Shown here one piece after another: positions 35,002-42,401 of a DNA stretch of 64,000 bases. This DNA comes from Opitutaceae bacterium. GTDB taxonomy: Bacteria > Verrucomicrobiota > Verrucomicrobiia > Opitutales > Opitutaceae. The DNA lies in NCBI GenBank assembly GCA_015075305.1, contig JABTUS010000001.1, forward strand, positions 620,001-684,000. The letters are read 5' to 3'. Made by a program: the position numbers and the translations under genes. Each line of letters opens with the position of its first letter. Position 1 is the stretch's first letter. The notes under the pieces are model-generated. The model saw only the letters and a program-made list of their open reading frames with translations, searched no databases and had not been told where the DNA came from.

Positions 35002-36168
35002 ATATCATGCGGCCTTCTTGCGCGGCTTTCGCCGGGTGCAACCGGGCTGGATGGCCTCGAGCCGGCGACGACAGCGTTCGATCCTGGCAAGGATGTCCTC
35101 CGCCTTGGCGGTCCAAACAAATGGCGTGGGCTCCTGGTTCCATTGCTCGATGAAGCGGGTGATCGAGTTGATCAGATCGGGAACACTGGAGAAGCTGCCG
35201 CGACGCACCGCCTTGCCGGTGAGTTCGGCAAACCAGCGCTCCACCAGATTGAGCCAGCTCGAACTGGTGGGAATGAAGTGCAGTTTGAAGCGTGGACGCC
35301 GGGCGAGCCAGCGCTGCACCCGCTCGTGGTTCGTAGGTGCCGTAATTGTCGACGATAAGATGGAGCTCGTCCGTCTCGGCATATTCCCGCGTCGATTTGT
35401 CGCGAACCGAGAACTCGATGTGCCGGTGGCGCGGGAAGCAGTGGCCGCTGGATTCTTGCTGGCGGCCACGTTCTAATGAAGCAACAGCGTGGTCGTGCCA
35501 TGGCGCACGTAGTCGTGCGTCCGGTGCCGCAGCGACCGCGCTTCAGCGGCAGGCCTGGTTGTGTGCGATCCAGCGCCTGAATCTGGCTTTCTTCGTCCAC
35601 GCAGAGCACCACCGCGTTTTGCGGTGGGTTGAGGTAAACGCCCACTCACATCGAGCAGTTTGGGCACAAACTGTGGATCGCGGAGTTTGAACGTCTCCTG
35701 TCGGTGCGGCTTCACAACCGTGCTCCGCCAGATACGCGCGACTGTGCTCGCATGCACGCCCTGCGCCTTCGCCGAGGGTTCGCGCGCTCAGTGCGTCCGC
35801 CCCGGCGCGCTTTCATTGAGCAGCGTCGCTTCGACGATCGCGACCGCCAGCGCCTCGGCGCGGCTTGCGCCCGCGGCCATCTCCGCCACGTCCCACAATC
35901 CTTGCGGACCTGCGGACAAAGCGCTGGCGCCACGGCAGGTGCTGGTTCACCTCCAGCCCTCCACCAATCGGTGGCATCGTCCAGCCCTTCGGCCTTGCGC
36001 AAATGATCCGCAGCGCCACCACCTGCTGGGGCGTACCGTGCGCGCCCACCCAGCGCTCAAAACGCTACGTTGGTCTGCCGTGACCGTCAGAATCGTCGGT
36101 TTCCGCTCATGCTTGCAGGTTGAACGATAACGACTTTAAGTCTAGTCATTTCCAGCAACAGAACACTA
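34972..36168 (-). mobile_element. IS630-type insertion sequence, decayed
   Basis: An element of about 1.2 kb with TA at both ends (34972-34973 and 36167-36168), the target duplication typical of IS630/Tc1-mariner elements. Terminal inverted repeats are 34974-34996 and 36143-36166. Outside-in they read GTGTTCTGTCGC then GGAAATGACTA, and GTGTTCTGTTGCT then GGAAATGACTA, so they match except for two changes and one inserted base. The internal transposase is broken by several frameshifts. It is inserted in the 5' end of the dehydrogenase/cytochrome gene, in codon 6. Confidence 0.9.
35005..36118 (-). pseudogene. IS630-family transposase, multiple frameshifts
   Basis: Recognisable pieces are spread over all three minus frames. 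They include an N-terminal ERKPTILTVTADQRSVL near 36110, then WVGAHGTPQQVVALRII and GGLEVNQHLPWRQRFV (to about 35880), then KLRDPQFVPKLLDV (about 35680). [20 protein letters not shown] (about 35600, first DDE aspartate) and [21 protein letters not shown] (about 35250, final glutamate) follow. The last frame runs to the TGA at 35005 and ends in RKPRKKAA. At least four frame changes make it non-functional unless they are sequencing errors. Its stop lies three bases before the rescued start of the downstream gene. Confidence 0.85.
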
Positions 36169-36184
36169 GATGAAAATATCTCAT
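36167..36184 (-). pseudogene. Orphaned original 5' end of the dehydrogenase/cytochrome gene
   Basis: On the minus strand 36184-36167 reads ATG AGA TAT TTT CAT CTA. Joined at the TA to 34971, where the next codons are GCG ATC GCT, it gives a continuous frame, MRYFHLAIAAFCAAS, a convincing Sec signal peptide. The fragment is now separated from the rest of its gene by the IS630-type element. Confidence 0.75.
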
Positions 36185-36495
36185 GAAAGGTGCCCGCACG
36201 GGTGCACCCGCTGGAGGCAGTCGGTCGAAAGAGCGCGACACGACGCCGCGAGTCAAGTGAGCGTCACACCCATGCAATATTTCCCGTCATTGGCGCTGGA
36301 TGCGCACAGCCCCCATCGCTCGCACCGAAAATGTAGCACACCGACAATTTCAGAAACCAAAACCACGGCCATGCGTTGTACCGGATGAACACTCCACGCG
36401 CCATGCACCATCACAGACACCCTCATCCTCAGAATCGCCAAAGCCTTGATTCAGGTGCTGCCATTTCCTGAAAACGTGCGCACGTTCGTCTCCAC
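36185..36495. other. Non-coding upstream region of the sigma-factor operon
   Basis: I see no convincing gene in this stretch. It should contain the original promoter of the interrupted dehydrogenase gene (minus) and the promoter of the ECF operon (plus). A perfect palindrome at 36473-36486 is listed separately. Confidence 0.5.
36473..36486. promoter_or_regulatory. 14-bp perfect palindrome just upstream of the ECF sigma gene
   Basis: AACGTGCGCACGTT is self-complementary over 14 bases and ends 9 bases before the proposed TTG start. It overlaps the region where a ribosome-binding site should be, so it could be an operator or an mRNA hairpin that limits translation. Confidence 0.45.
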
Positions 36496-37128
36496 TTGAG
36501 CGCGGGACACAAGGACGCGGACCATGAACTCGAAGGTGCTTCAAACCGGGAAGCCGAGGAATCGGACGTCTCCATCGCCAGGCGCGCCCGGTCTGGAGAT
36601 CGCTCCGCAATGGACCTTCTCGTTCGTCGACACTCTCCCGCCGTCACCCGTCTCCTGTGGAAGTTCGTGCGCACGCCTTCGGATCTCGAGGACCTGGTTC
36701 AGGACACCTTCCTCCGCATGGTCAGGGGACTCCCCCGCTGGCGCTCGGAACAGCCAATCTCGCACTGGATCCTGCGCATCGCGGCAAATACCGGACGCGA
36801 CTACTGCCGGCGCCATGCCGTCCGGCGTCGCTGGATGGTTGAACCGAACCATGACACCGCCGCCGATGGCGGTGGCCGCCCTCCAGCCCCCGAGGCGCCG
36901 GATCCCGGCTCCGATCCCGCTGCAAGAGCGGCGGCGAATGAAGTCAAGCAACTCCTTGAACGCCTGCCAGCGGACGACCGCGCCGTCCTCATCCTGCATC
37001 ATCTCCAGGGATGGGATCTCAACGAAATCGCGCGCCAGTTCGGCTGGACACATACTGCAACAAAGCTCCGCGCGTGGCGGGCGCGCCGCCGGCTTCGCGA
37101 TCTCCTCCTCTTCAACAACAAATCATGA
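36496..37128 (+). CDS. ECF-type RNA polymerase sigma factor
   Basis: A 210-residue protein. The only in-frame start that gives a complete region 2 is the TTG at 36496, since a TGA closes the frame at 36469-36471. Region 2 spans about residues 30-95 (AMDLLVRRHSPAVTRLLWKFV, DLEDLVQDTFLRMVRGLPRW, ISHWILRIAANTGRDYCRRH). A Pro/Gly-rich linker follows, then region 4 (LPADDRAVLILHHLQGWDLN and EIARQFGWTHTATKLRAWRARRRLR). It recruits RNA polymerase to a stress- or envelope-responsive regulon. Its stop overlaps the next gene as ATGA, and that gene encodes a small membrane protein that may be the anti-sigma factor. Confidence 0.9.
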   Translation: MSAGHKDADHELEGASNREAEESDVSIARRARSGDRSAMDLLVRRHSPAVTRLLWKFVRTPSDLEDLVQDTFLRMVRGLPRWRSEQPISHWILRIAANTGRDYCRRHAVRRRWMVEPNHDTAADGGGRPPAPEAPDPGSDPAARAAANEVKQLLERLPADDRAVLILHHLQGWDLNEIARQFGWTHTATKLRAWRARRRLRDLLLFNNKS

Positions 37129-37436
37129 AATCCGAACCCAATTCATCCCACGGACAGCACTGGGATGATCTCATCGCCAACGCGCGCAATGATCAGCCTC
37201 CGTCTCTGAACCTGGATCCCGTGCTGCGGGCGGTCCGTTCCGCCCTCATCAAAAGCCCGGCGTCAACTTCCTGGGCCGGCGACTTCGCCGCCCTCTTTGG
37301 CGCACGGAGCACCGTCGCGTTCTGCCTCTGCACGGCGATCGGGCTGACGCTCTTCACAACCTGGCAGTTGGCCGACGCTCTGCCAACTCTCTCATGGGCG
37401 GAATTGCTCACCGTCGATGTGGAGGCCGCATCATGA
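37125..37436 (+). CDS. Small single-pass membrane protein, candidate anti-sigma factor
   Basis: A 103-residue protein from the ATG at 37125. A cytoplasmic N-terminus of about 60 residues (SHGQHWDDLIANARNDQPPSLNL) precedes one transmembrane helix (TVAFCLCTAIGLTLFTTWQL, about residues 63-82) and a short outer tail. I do not recognise a named family. The layout (short cytoplasmic domain, single helix) and the overlaps on both sides with an ECF sigma gene and a periplasmic-sensor-like gene make an anti-sigma or accessory role the leading idea. The zinc-binding HxxxCxxC motif of ZAS anti-sigma factors is absent. Confidence 0.75.
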   Translation: MKSEPNSSHGQHWDDLIANARNDQPPSLNLDPVLRAVRSALIKSPASTSWAGDFAALFGARSTVAFCLCTAIGLTLFTTWQLADALPTLSWAELLTVDVEAAS

Positions 37437-37855
37437 ATGCGAGCCGCGGACGGGCCTGGGTTGTTGCCATCGCCATCTTTATTCTCGGCGTCGCAGTCGG
37501 CGGCCTGCTGACAACCTGGCTCGGACTTCAACGCATCAGGCACAACCTGCGGAATCCGGGTTCAGCGGCCGGTCTTTTCGAGCGGGCCGGCAATCGCATT
37601 GGCGATGATCTTGTGCATGCGCTCAACCTGACTCCTGAAGAGGATGCGGAGGTTCGCCATGAGCTCGAGAGAATGGGGGTGCAACTCAAGGACATTCGTC
37701 GGCGCTCGGGCATCGACGCCGCCGCCGAAGTGCGCTCAACGGTTCGAAGAATCGGTGCGAGCCTGCCCGCCGAGAAGAGGGAGAAGCTGCGTGAAATCCT
37801 TCGGCACCGCTTCCGAAGGCTCGGTTTGACTCCACCTGACACCGGGGAAAAGTGA
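37433..37855 (+). CDS. Membrane-anchored Spy/CpxP-like periplasmic protein
   Basis: A 140-residue protein from the ATG at 37433, overlapping the upstream stop. It has an N-terminal anchor (AWVVAIAIFILGVAVGGLLT, about 8-27) and an all-helical periplasmic domain rich in Glu/Arg. LNLTPEEDAEVRHELERMGVQL and LPAEKREKLREILRHRFRRLGL resemble the LTxxQ-type repeats of CpxP/Spy/ZraP-like proteins. Such proteins bind misfolded proteins or metals in the envelope. As third gene of the sigma-factor operon it is a plausible signal sensor. The assignment is structural, by pattern, not by strong motif. Confidence 0.7.
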   Translation: MNASRGRAWVVAIAIFILGVAVGGLLTTWLGLQRIRHNLRNPGSAAGLFERAGNRIGDDLVHALNLTPEEDAEVRHELERMGVQLKDIRRRSGIDAAAEVRSTVRRIGASLPAEKREKLREILRHRFRRLGLTPPDTGEK

Positions 37856-37858
37856 AGG

Positions 37859-37886
37859 GCAAAGGGGGCGATGTGCGCCCCTTTGC
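37859..37886 (+). terminator. Strong hairpin between the sigma operon and the next SDR gene
   Basis: GCAAAGGGG (37859-37867) pairs with CCCCTTTGC (37878-37886), and the inner CG/CG pairs beside one bulged G extend the stem. It has a short ATGTG-type loop. It begins 3 bases after the upstream stop and ends 3 bases before the ATG of the SDR gene. There is no T-run. It may terminate the sigma operon or control translation of the SDR. Confidence 0.5.
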
Positions 37887-37889
37887 TCC

Positions 37890-38663
37890 ATGAACAAACT
37901 GCACAAGAAACGGGCCCTGGTCACCGCAGGTGCGCAGGGCATCGGCCTGGCCATCAGTCAGCATCTCTCGCGCGCGGGCTGTGACGTATTCGTCCACTAT
38001 CACCGCAGCGCCTGCGAGGCTGAACATTTCGTCAATGAAGCGCGCACGCTCGGCCGGAGTGCGGGAGCGGCTGCCGCAGACCTGACAACTGCGACCGGCT
38101 GCGAGGCGATTGTCGCTGCGGCGGTCTCCTTTCTCGGCGGGCTCGACATCCTCATCAACAACGCGGGATCCCTCATCGCGCGGCGGTCGCTCGCCGATGG
38201 CACGGACGAGTTCTGGGATGAAGTCATGGAACTCAATCTCGGCAGCCTGCGACGCGTCACGCGCGCAGCAGCGCCGCATCTCATCGCCGCCGCAAAAACG
38301 AACCCTGGCGCCGCCATCGTCAACCTCGCCTCGCTCGCCGGCCGCAAGGGCGGACATTCCGGTTCGCTCGCCTACTCGACCTCAAAGGGAGCGATCCTCA
38401 CCTTCACCCGCGCCCTCGCGAACGAACTCGGACCCGACGGCGTCAGGGTGAATGCCCTCGCGCCGGGACTCATCCTTGGAACCACCTTTCACGCGACACA
38501 CACCTCGCAGGATTCCGCCAACGCAACCATCGCCTCGATCCCGCTCGCGAGAGCCGGAAATCCCGACGACGTCGCCCGCGCCGCGCTCTTTCTCGCGGGC
38601 GAGTACGACGGCTTCATCACCGGCGCAACCATCGACATCAACGGCGGCGTGTACTCCGCCTGA
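37890..38663 (+). CDS. SDR-family oxidoreductase
   Basis: A 257-residue classical SDR. The cofactor loop is ALVTAGAQGIGLAISQHL (TAGAQGIG, with Ala where Gly is commonest), NNAG is present (DILINNAGSL), the catalytic Ser is in IVNLASLAGRKGG, and YSTSKGAILTFTRALANEL has Tyr-x-x-x-Lys. The end, GEYDGFITGATIDINGGVYSA, is typical of FabG-like 3-oxoacyl reductases and sugar dehydrogenases. Substrate is unknown. No Shine-Dalgarno is visible because the preceding hairpin abuts the start codon. Confidence 0.88.
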   Translation: MNKLHKKRALVTAGAQGIGLAISQHLSRAGCDVFVHYHRSACEAEHFVNEARTLGRSAGAAAADLTTATGCEAIVAAAVSFLGGLDILINNAGSLIARRSLADGTDEFWDEVMELNLGSLRRVTRAAAPHLIAAAKTNPGAAIVNLASLAGRKGGHSGSLAYSTSKGAILTFTRALANELGPDGVRVNALAPGLILGTTFHATHTSQDSANATIASIPLARAGNPDDVARAALFLAGEYDGFITGATIDINGGVYSA

Positions 38664-38703
38664 GCACGCGGTGACTGCGGTGCGCCATTGACGACGGTCC
38701 CGT

Positions 38704-39882
38704 CTATGCCGGAGCGGGTGTCTTTCGTGAGGCACCAATCGCCTCACGCACGACAGGAGCTACCTTGGTGCCGAACAGCTCAATCGCCCGCATCACGTCA
38801 CGATGGGGAATTGGTCCGCCGCTCAGCAGGAGGGTGAAACGATTGATGCCGCCCAGCACCTCGTTTTCGCGGATTATTTTTTCGGCCACCCATCCGGGGT
38901 CACCGACGACCAGCGCTCCGTCGCGCGAACGCAGCGCATCGTACTGCGCGCGCGTCACGGGTCCCCAGCCCCGCTCGATGCCGATGGCGGAGAATGCATC
39001 GGAATACGCCGGATAAAGTGTCTCCGCGGCGCCTGCCGTGGTGTCGCCGATGAACCCCGGGGAGTGTATGCCAATCGAAATCTTGTCAGGCGAATGTCCC
39101 GCGCGAATCCAGTGCTCACGATAAAGGTCGAGCAACGGTCGGAAGCGATGAGGTTCGCCGCCTATGATGGCCAGAACCAGCGGCAGACCCAGCTTCGCCG
39201 CGCGCACAACCGACTGCGGTGTGCCGCCGACCGCGATTCGAACAGGGATCGGATTCTGCATTGGCCGCGGGTACACACCCTGCCCGTTCAAACTTGCCCG
39301 ATGCCTTCCTTTCCACGTGATTTCGGTCTCCGCGCGGAGCCTGAGGAGCAGATCCAGTTTCTCGCTGAACAATGTGTCATAGTTCTCGAGGTCGTAACCG
39401 AACAGGGGAAACGACTCGATGAATGACCCGCGCCCGACAATCATTTCCGCCCGCCCATGCGAGATCAGGTCGAGGGTGGCAAAGTCCTGAAACACCCGCA
39501 CGGGATCGTCGGAACTCAGAACCGTGACCGCGCTGGCGAGCCGGATCATCCGGGTTCGCGCCGCCGCCGCCGCAAGAATCACCGCAGGAGCCGACGACAA
39601 GTATTCCTTCCGGTGATGCTCCCCCAGCCCGAAAATATCGAGCCCCACCTGATCGGCCAGCGCTATCTCCTCGAGCAGATCGCTCAGGCGCTCAGCCTCG
39701 CTCATGCGCGCACGTTTGGCCGGGTCAAAACTCGTTTCGACAAAACTGTCGAAGCCCAGTTCAAAGCCCTCCCTTCGAGGGACGGGCCTGAGTGCAGTGG
39801 TATCCCCGTTCGTCGTCGGCAGGGACGTCAATTCAGACTTGGATGGCATGGAAGTCATTCGCGAAACGCAGCCATATTTCAT
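38704..39882 (-). CDS. LLM-class flavin-dependent oxidoreductase (luciferase-like)
   Basis: Up to 392 residues. The family-like core begins near residue 34 with FELGFDSFVETSFDP, and ATGs at 39858 and 39849 are alternative starts, none with a clear ribosome-binding site. Luciferase-like TIM-barrel features include LADQVGLDIFGLGEHHRKEYLSSAP, TRMIRLASAVTVLSSDDPVRVFQDFATLDLIS, GRAEMIVGRGSF and PVRIAVGGTPQSVVRAA. Such enzymes use reduced FMN (or F420) for monooxygenation. Substrate is not inferable. It is convergent with the SDR gene 40 bases away. Confidence 0.87.
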   Translation of the reverse strand: MKYGCVSRMTSMPSKSELTSLPTTNGDTTALRPVPRREGFELGFDSFVETSFDPAKRARMSEAERLSDLLEEIALADQVGLDIFGLGEHHRKEYLSSAPAVILAAAAARTRMIRLASAVTVLSSDDPVRVFQDFATLDLISHGRAEMIVGRGSFIESFPLFGYDLENYDTLFSEKLDLLLRLRAETEITWKGRHRASLNGQGVYPRPMQNPIPVRIAVGGTPQSVVRAAKLGLPLVLAIIGGEPHRFRPLLDLYREHWIRAGHSPDKISIGIHSPGFIGDTTAGAAETLYPAYSDAFSAIGIERGWGPVTRAQYDALRSRDGALVVGDPGWVAEKIIRENEVLGGINRFTLLLSGGPIPHRDVMRAIELFGTKVAPVVREAIGASRKTPAPA

Positions 39883-39986
39883 TAAATGTCAAAATCAGCC
39901 TGCACCCCTCCGCATTGCTCGAATCGTGATTGCATTCGCCAATTCTTTGATCGCAACCGCCTCGGCCTCGGCCCAGTCTGGCGACG

Positions 39987-40157
39987 ATGAATATCAGCTA
40001 CCTCATCAGTGTTCTCTGCCTCATCCTCTGGATCGTTGCGCTCGTCGACTGCATCCGAAGCAGCAACCCAAACAAGATCATCTGGATCATCGTGATCATC
40101 CTGGTCCCGTTCCTTGGCTCCATCCTCTACTTCCTGTTGGGGCGAAAAAAGGCATAG
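39987..40157 (+). CDS. Small PLDc_N-type membrane protein
   Basis: A 56-residue protein with two membrane helices (YLISVLCLILWIVALVDCI and IIWIIVIILVPFLGSILYFL) separated by RSSNPNKI, ending in GRKKA. The pattern, including the late GSILYFLLGR, is that of the phospholipase D N-terminal domain occurring alone (PLDc_N family). Function is unknown; free-standing members are widespread small membrane proteins. The start is preceded by a TGGCGACG context with no strong Shine-Dalgarno. Confidence 0.75.
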   Translation: MNISYLISVLCLILWIVALVDCIRSSNPNKIIWIIVIILVPFLGSILYFLLGRKKA

Positions 40158-40205
40158 AGGCTCGGCACTTCCGCCTTCGCGGGGTGTGGCCCGGCCTGTT
40201 TGGCA

Positions 40206-41669
40206 TCAAATCTCACGCGAATCGCCGTATCCCCCCCCCAGCACCTGAAAAAGCACGACCGTGTCAGCAAGACGCTGTGCCCGCGCGGCGGTCACCAGGC
40301 CTTCCTGCTGCAGGGCGTGCTCCTTCGCCGCAAGCACACGCGGATGGCTGGCTGTCCCTATCGCATGCTGCCGTTCAACCAGTTCAAGGGCCCTGGATGC
40401 GGCACCACTCGCTTCTTCAAACGATGTCAGAATCTCCGCATCATGATGTGCGGCGCGCATGGCATCTGCCACCTCGCGAAGTGCGTCGAGAACAACCGCC
40501 TGGTAGTTCATTGAAGCCGCCTCAAGCGCCGCCAGCGATGCACGCCTCTCTGCCGGAAGGCCGGGATTGAGCAATGGCTGAGTCAGTTGTCCTATCACGC
40601 TCCAGATCGCAGCGCCTCCCCCAAAAAGGGAGTCCATATTCATCCCCTGTGAACCGAGCGTCGCACTGAGGTTGACCTGCGGATAGAGCTTCGAGATGGC
40701 CACCCCATACTCGGCATTGGCTGCATGAAGAAGCGCTTCCGCCGCCTGTATGTCAGGCCGATGGCGGGCCAGCGCGGAAGGCAACACCACGGGCAGATCG
40801 CCCGGCAGCAAAAACTCGCCCAGATTGAAAGCCGGAACCGCCGCGCTCCCCGGCGCTCGTCCCGCCAGCATCGCAAGGGTGTGATCCTCCTGTTCGATCT
40901 GACGTTGAAGCTGGTGCAGTGTGGCCCGCGTCTGCTCCGTCCGCACCCGGAGGGCCAGCATCTCCTCCTCCGATGCCAGTCCAATGAGGACTTGCCCTCC
41001 GACAAGTTTCTCCTGCTCGATCTGCACGTCCAGTATCGCCAGGGTCGCCCTGCTCTGATCCGCCAAACTCGCCCGCCTGATCGCAGTCAGTGTGATGCCG
41101 GCCGCCAGCCGCAGACGCGCGTTTTCCATTTCATGGTATCGATGGTCCACACGAGCGGTCAACGCCTCAAGTGTTCTCCGGGTTCCGCCGGAAAGATCCA
41201 GGCGATGGCGTATTTCCAAGCCCGCCGTATACAGACTGAATTCACGCGGGTTTCCTGCAATTCCCAGCATGCCCGGATTCATGCGCTGCCGCTGCGCCGA
41301 CACACCCGCATGGATGCCCGGATAGGTCCTCACCGCTGCTTGCGCCATCCGGATTTCTTCCGCCTGCCGTAGGGTCGCTGCGGCTGCCGCAAGCGTCGGA
41401 CTGGCAAGAAACGCACCCTCAATATAGGCATCAAGTCTCGAAGATCCCAGCCTCCGCCACCAACGTGCGTCGACCACCTCTCCAAGATGGAATTGCTGGA
41501 CTCCTCCCTTCCCGATCGCATCCGTCCCAACCTGCCCGGACATCGGCACCGCCGTGTAGGTCACCTCGCTGATCGGAGCCGGTCTTACAAAGTCCGGTCC
41601 GCTCGCACAACCTGCGAGGAGCGAGACGCTCGCGCTCAGAATCACCAATGAAACCACGCCCGCATTCAT
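40206..41669 (-). CDS. Outer-membrane efflux lipoprotein, TolC/NodT family
   Basis: A 487-residue protein with a lipoprotein signal (VILSASVSLLAGC, lipobox LAGC at about residue 21). Two outer-membrane-factor repeats follow: AYIEGAFLASPTLAAAAATLRQAEE in the first, and LARHRPDIQAAEALLHAANAEYGVAISKLYPQVNLSA in the second. LVERQHAIGTASHPRVLAAKEHAL is near the end. It forms the outer-membrane duct of a tripartite exporter. The adaptor, permease and ATPase lie upstream on the same strand, separated by the cytochrome b561 gene. Confidence 0.92.
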   Translation of the reverse strand: MNAGVVSLVILSASVSLLAGCASGPDFVRPAPISEVTYTAVPMSGQVGTDAIGKGGVQQFHLGEVVDARWWRRLGSSRLDAYIEGAFLASPTLAAAAATLRQAEEIRMAQAAVRTYPGIHAGVSAQRQRMNPGMLGIAGNPREFSLYTAGLEIRHRLDLSGGTRRTLEALTARVDHRYHEMENARLRLAAGITLTAIRRASLADQSRATLAILDVQIEQEKLVGGQVLIGLASEEEMLALRVRTEQTRATLHQLQRQIEQEDHTLAMLAGRAPGSAAVPAFNLGEFLLPGDLPVVLPSALARHRPDIQAAEALLHAANAEYGVAISKLYPQVNLSATLGSQGMNMDSLFGGGAAIWSVIGQLTQPLLNPGLPAERRASLAALEAASMNYQAVVLDALREVADAMRAAHHDAEILTSFEEASGAASRALELVERQHAIGTASHPRVLAAKEHALQQEGLVTAARAQRLADTVVLFQVLGGGYGDSREI

Positions 41670-41753
41670 GGCGCGTGTCTCGCTGCAAGGTGACGGCGCG
41701 CACCCATCCGCACGATCGAGGACTTCACCAAACTCATGATCGATCCCCGGACA

Positions 41754-42329
41754 TTAGCACGACGATTCACGGCGCCTCCATGGCAGCATGCGACGAAGCG
41801 CGTTGTCGCGCAGCAGGTAGTGATGAAAAAGCGCCGCTGCGGCGTGCAGCCCAATGAGATAGTAGCCGACAATGCCGATGATTTCGTGAATATCCTCATA
41901 CCGATCGGCAAGCGCCTTGTTGGGCCCGATGAGAGTCGGCAAATGGATGCCGAAGAACGGAACACTCCTGCCTTTGGCATTCAGTGCGAGCCATCCGAGC
42001 ACAGGCATGGCGACAAGAAACGCGTACAGAGCAAGATGCATCGCCCTGGCAAGGAACCCCTGCCAAGCCGGCGGTGCCGGATCAATGGGAGGCGCGCGAA
42101 AAATCCAGTGAAGGAGCAGTCGCGCAAAAACGAGCGCAAACACCAACATCCCCAGCATGAAATGCCAGTCCTTCATGGCCTCCCGCGCGCTGCTGCCCTT
42201 CGGATAGATTCCACGCATCTCAATCAGCGCATATACGGCGACCATGAGGATCAGCATCCCCCAGTGCATCCAGATCGACAAGGGGTGGAAACGGTCATGT
42301 GACCTTTCGGTGGTATTCTTTGTATGCAT
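41754..42329 (-). CDS. Cytochrome b561-type membrane protein
   Basis: A 191-residue protein from the ATG at 42329, which has an excellent Shine-Dalgarno (AAGGAG, 9 bases upstream). The four-helix cytochrome b561 layout and its heme histidines are visible: SIWMHWGMLILM, KDWHFMLGMLVF, ARAMHLALYAFLVAMPVLGWL and DIHEIIGIVGYYLIGLHAAAALFHHY. It transfers electrons within the inner membrane, often between quinol and periplasmic acceptors. Its place between the exporter ATPase and the outer-membrane factor is unusual and may be incidental or mean the exported or modified substrate is redox-active. Confidence 0.9.
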   Translation of the reverse strand: MHTKNTTERSHDRFHPLSIWMHWGMLILMVAVYALIEMRGIYPKGSSAREAMKDWHFMLGMLVFALVFARLLLHWIFRAPPIDPAPPAWQGFLARAMHLALYAFLVAMPVLGWLALNAKGRSVPFFGIHLPTLIGPNKALADRYEDIHEIIGIVGYYLIGLHAAAALFHHYLLRDNALRRMLPWRRRESSC

Positions 42330-42380
42330 GAGCTTGCTCCTTCTTGATTTTGGGATTCTCCAACGGTTTCCTTTCATGAC

Positions 42381-42401
42381 GACTGACCACCGTGGTCAGT
42401 C
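42381..42401. promoter_or_regulatory. 21-bp perfect palindrome overlapping the ATPase stop codon
   Basis: GACTGACCAC (42381-42390) and GTGGTCAGTC (42392-42401) are perfect 10-base arms around one central base. The site covers the TGA of the ABC ATPase gene and lies 51 bases before the cytochrome b561 start. No T-run follows, so an operator for an internal promoter is at least as likely as a terminator. Confidence 0.55.

Noticed and set aside
34971-36170. The frameshifted transposase as programmed frameshifting
   Set aside because: At least four frame changes are scattered along the gene without slippery sequences that I can see. Decay, or possibly sequence error, fits better.
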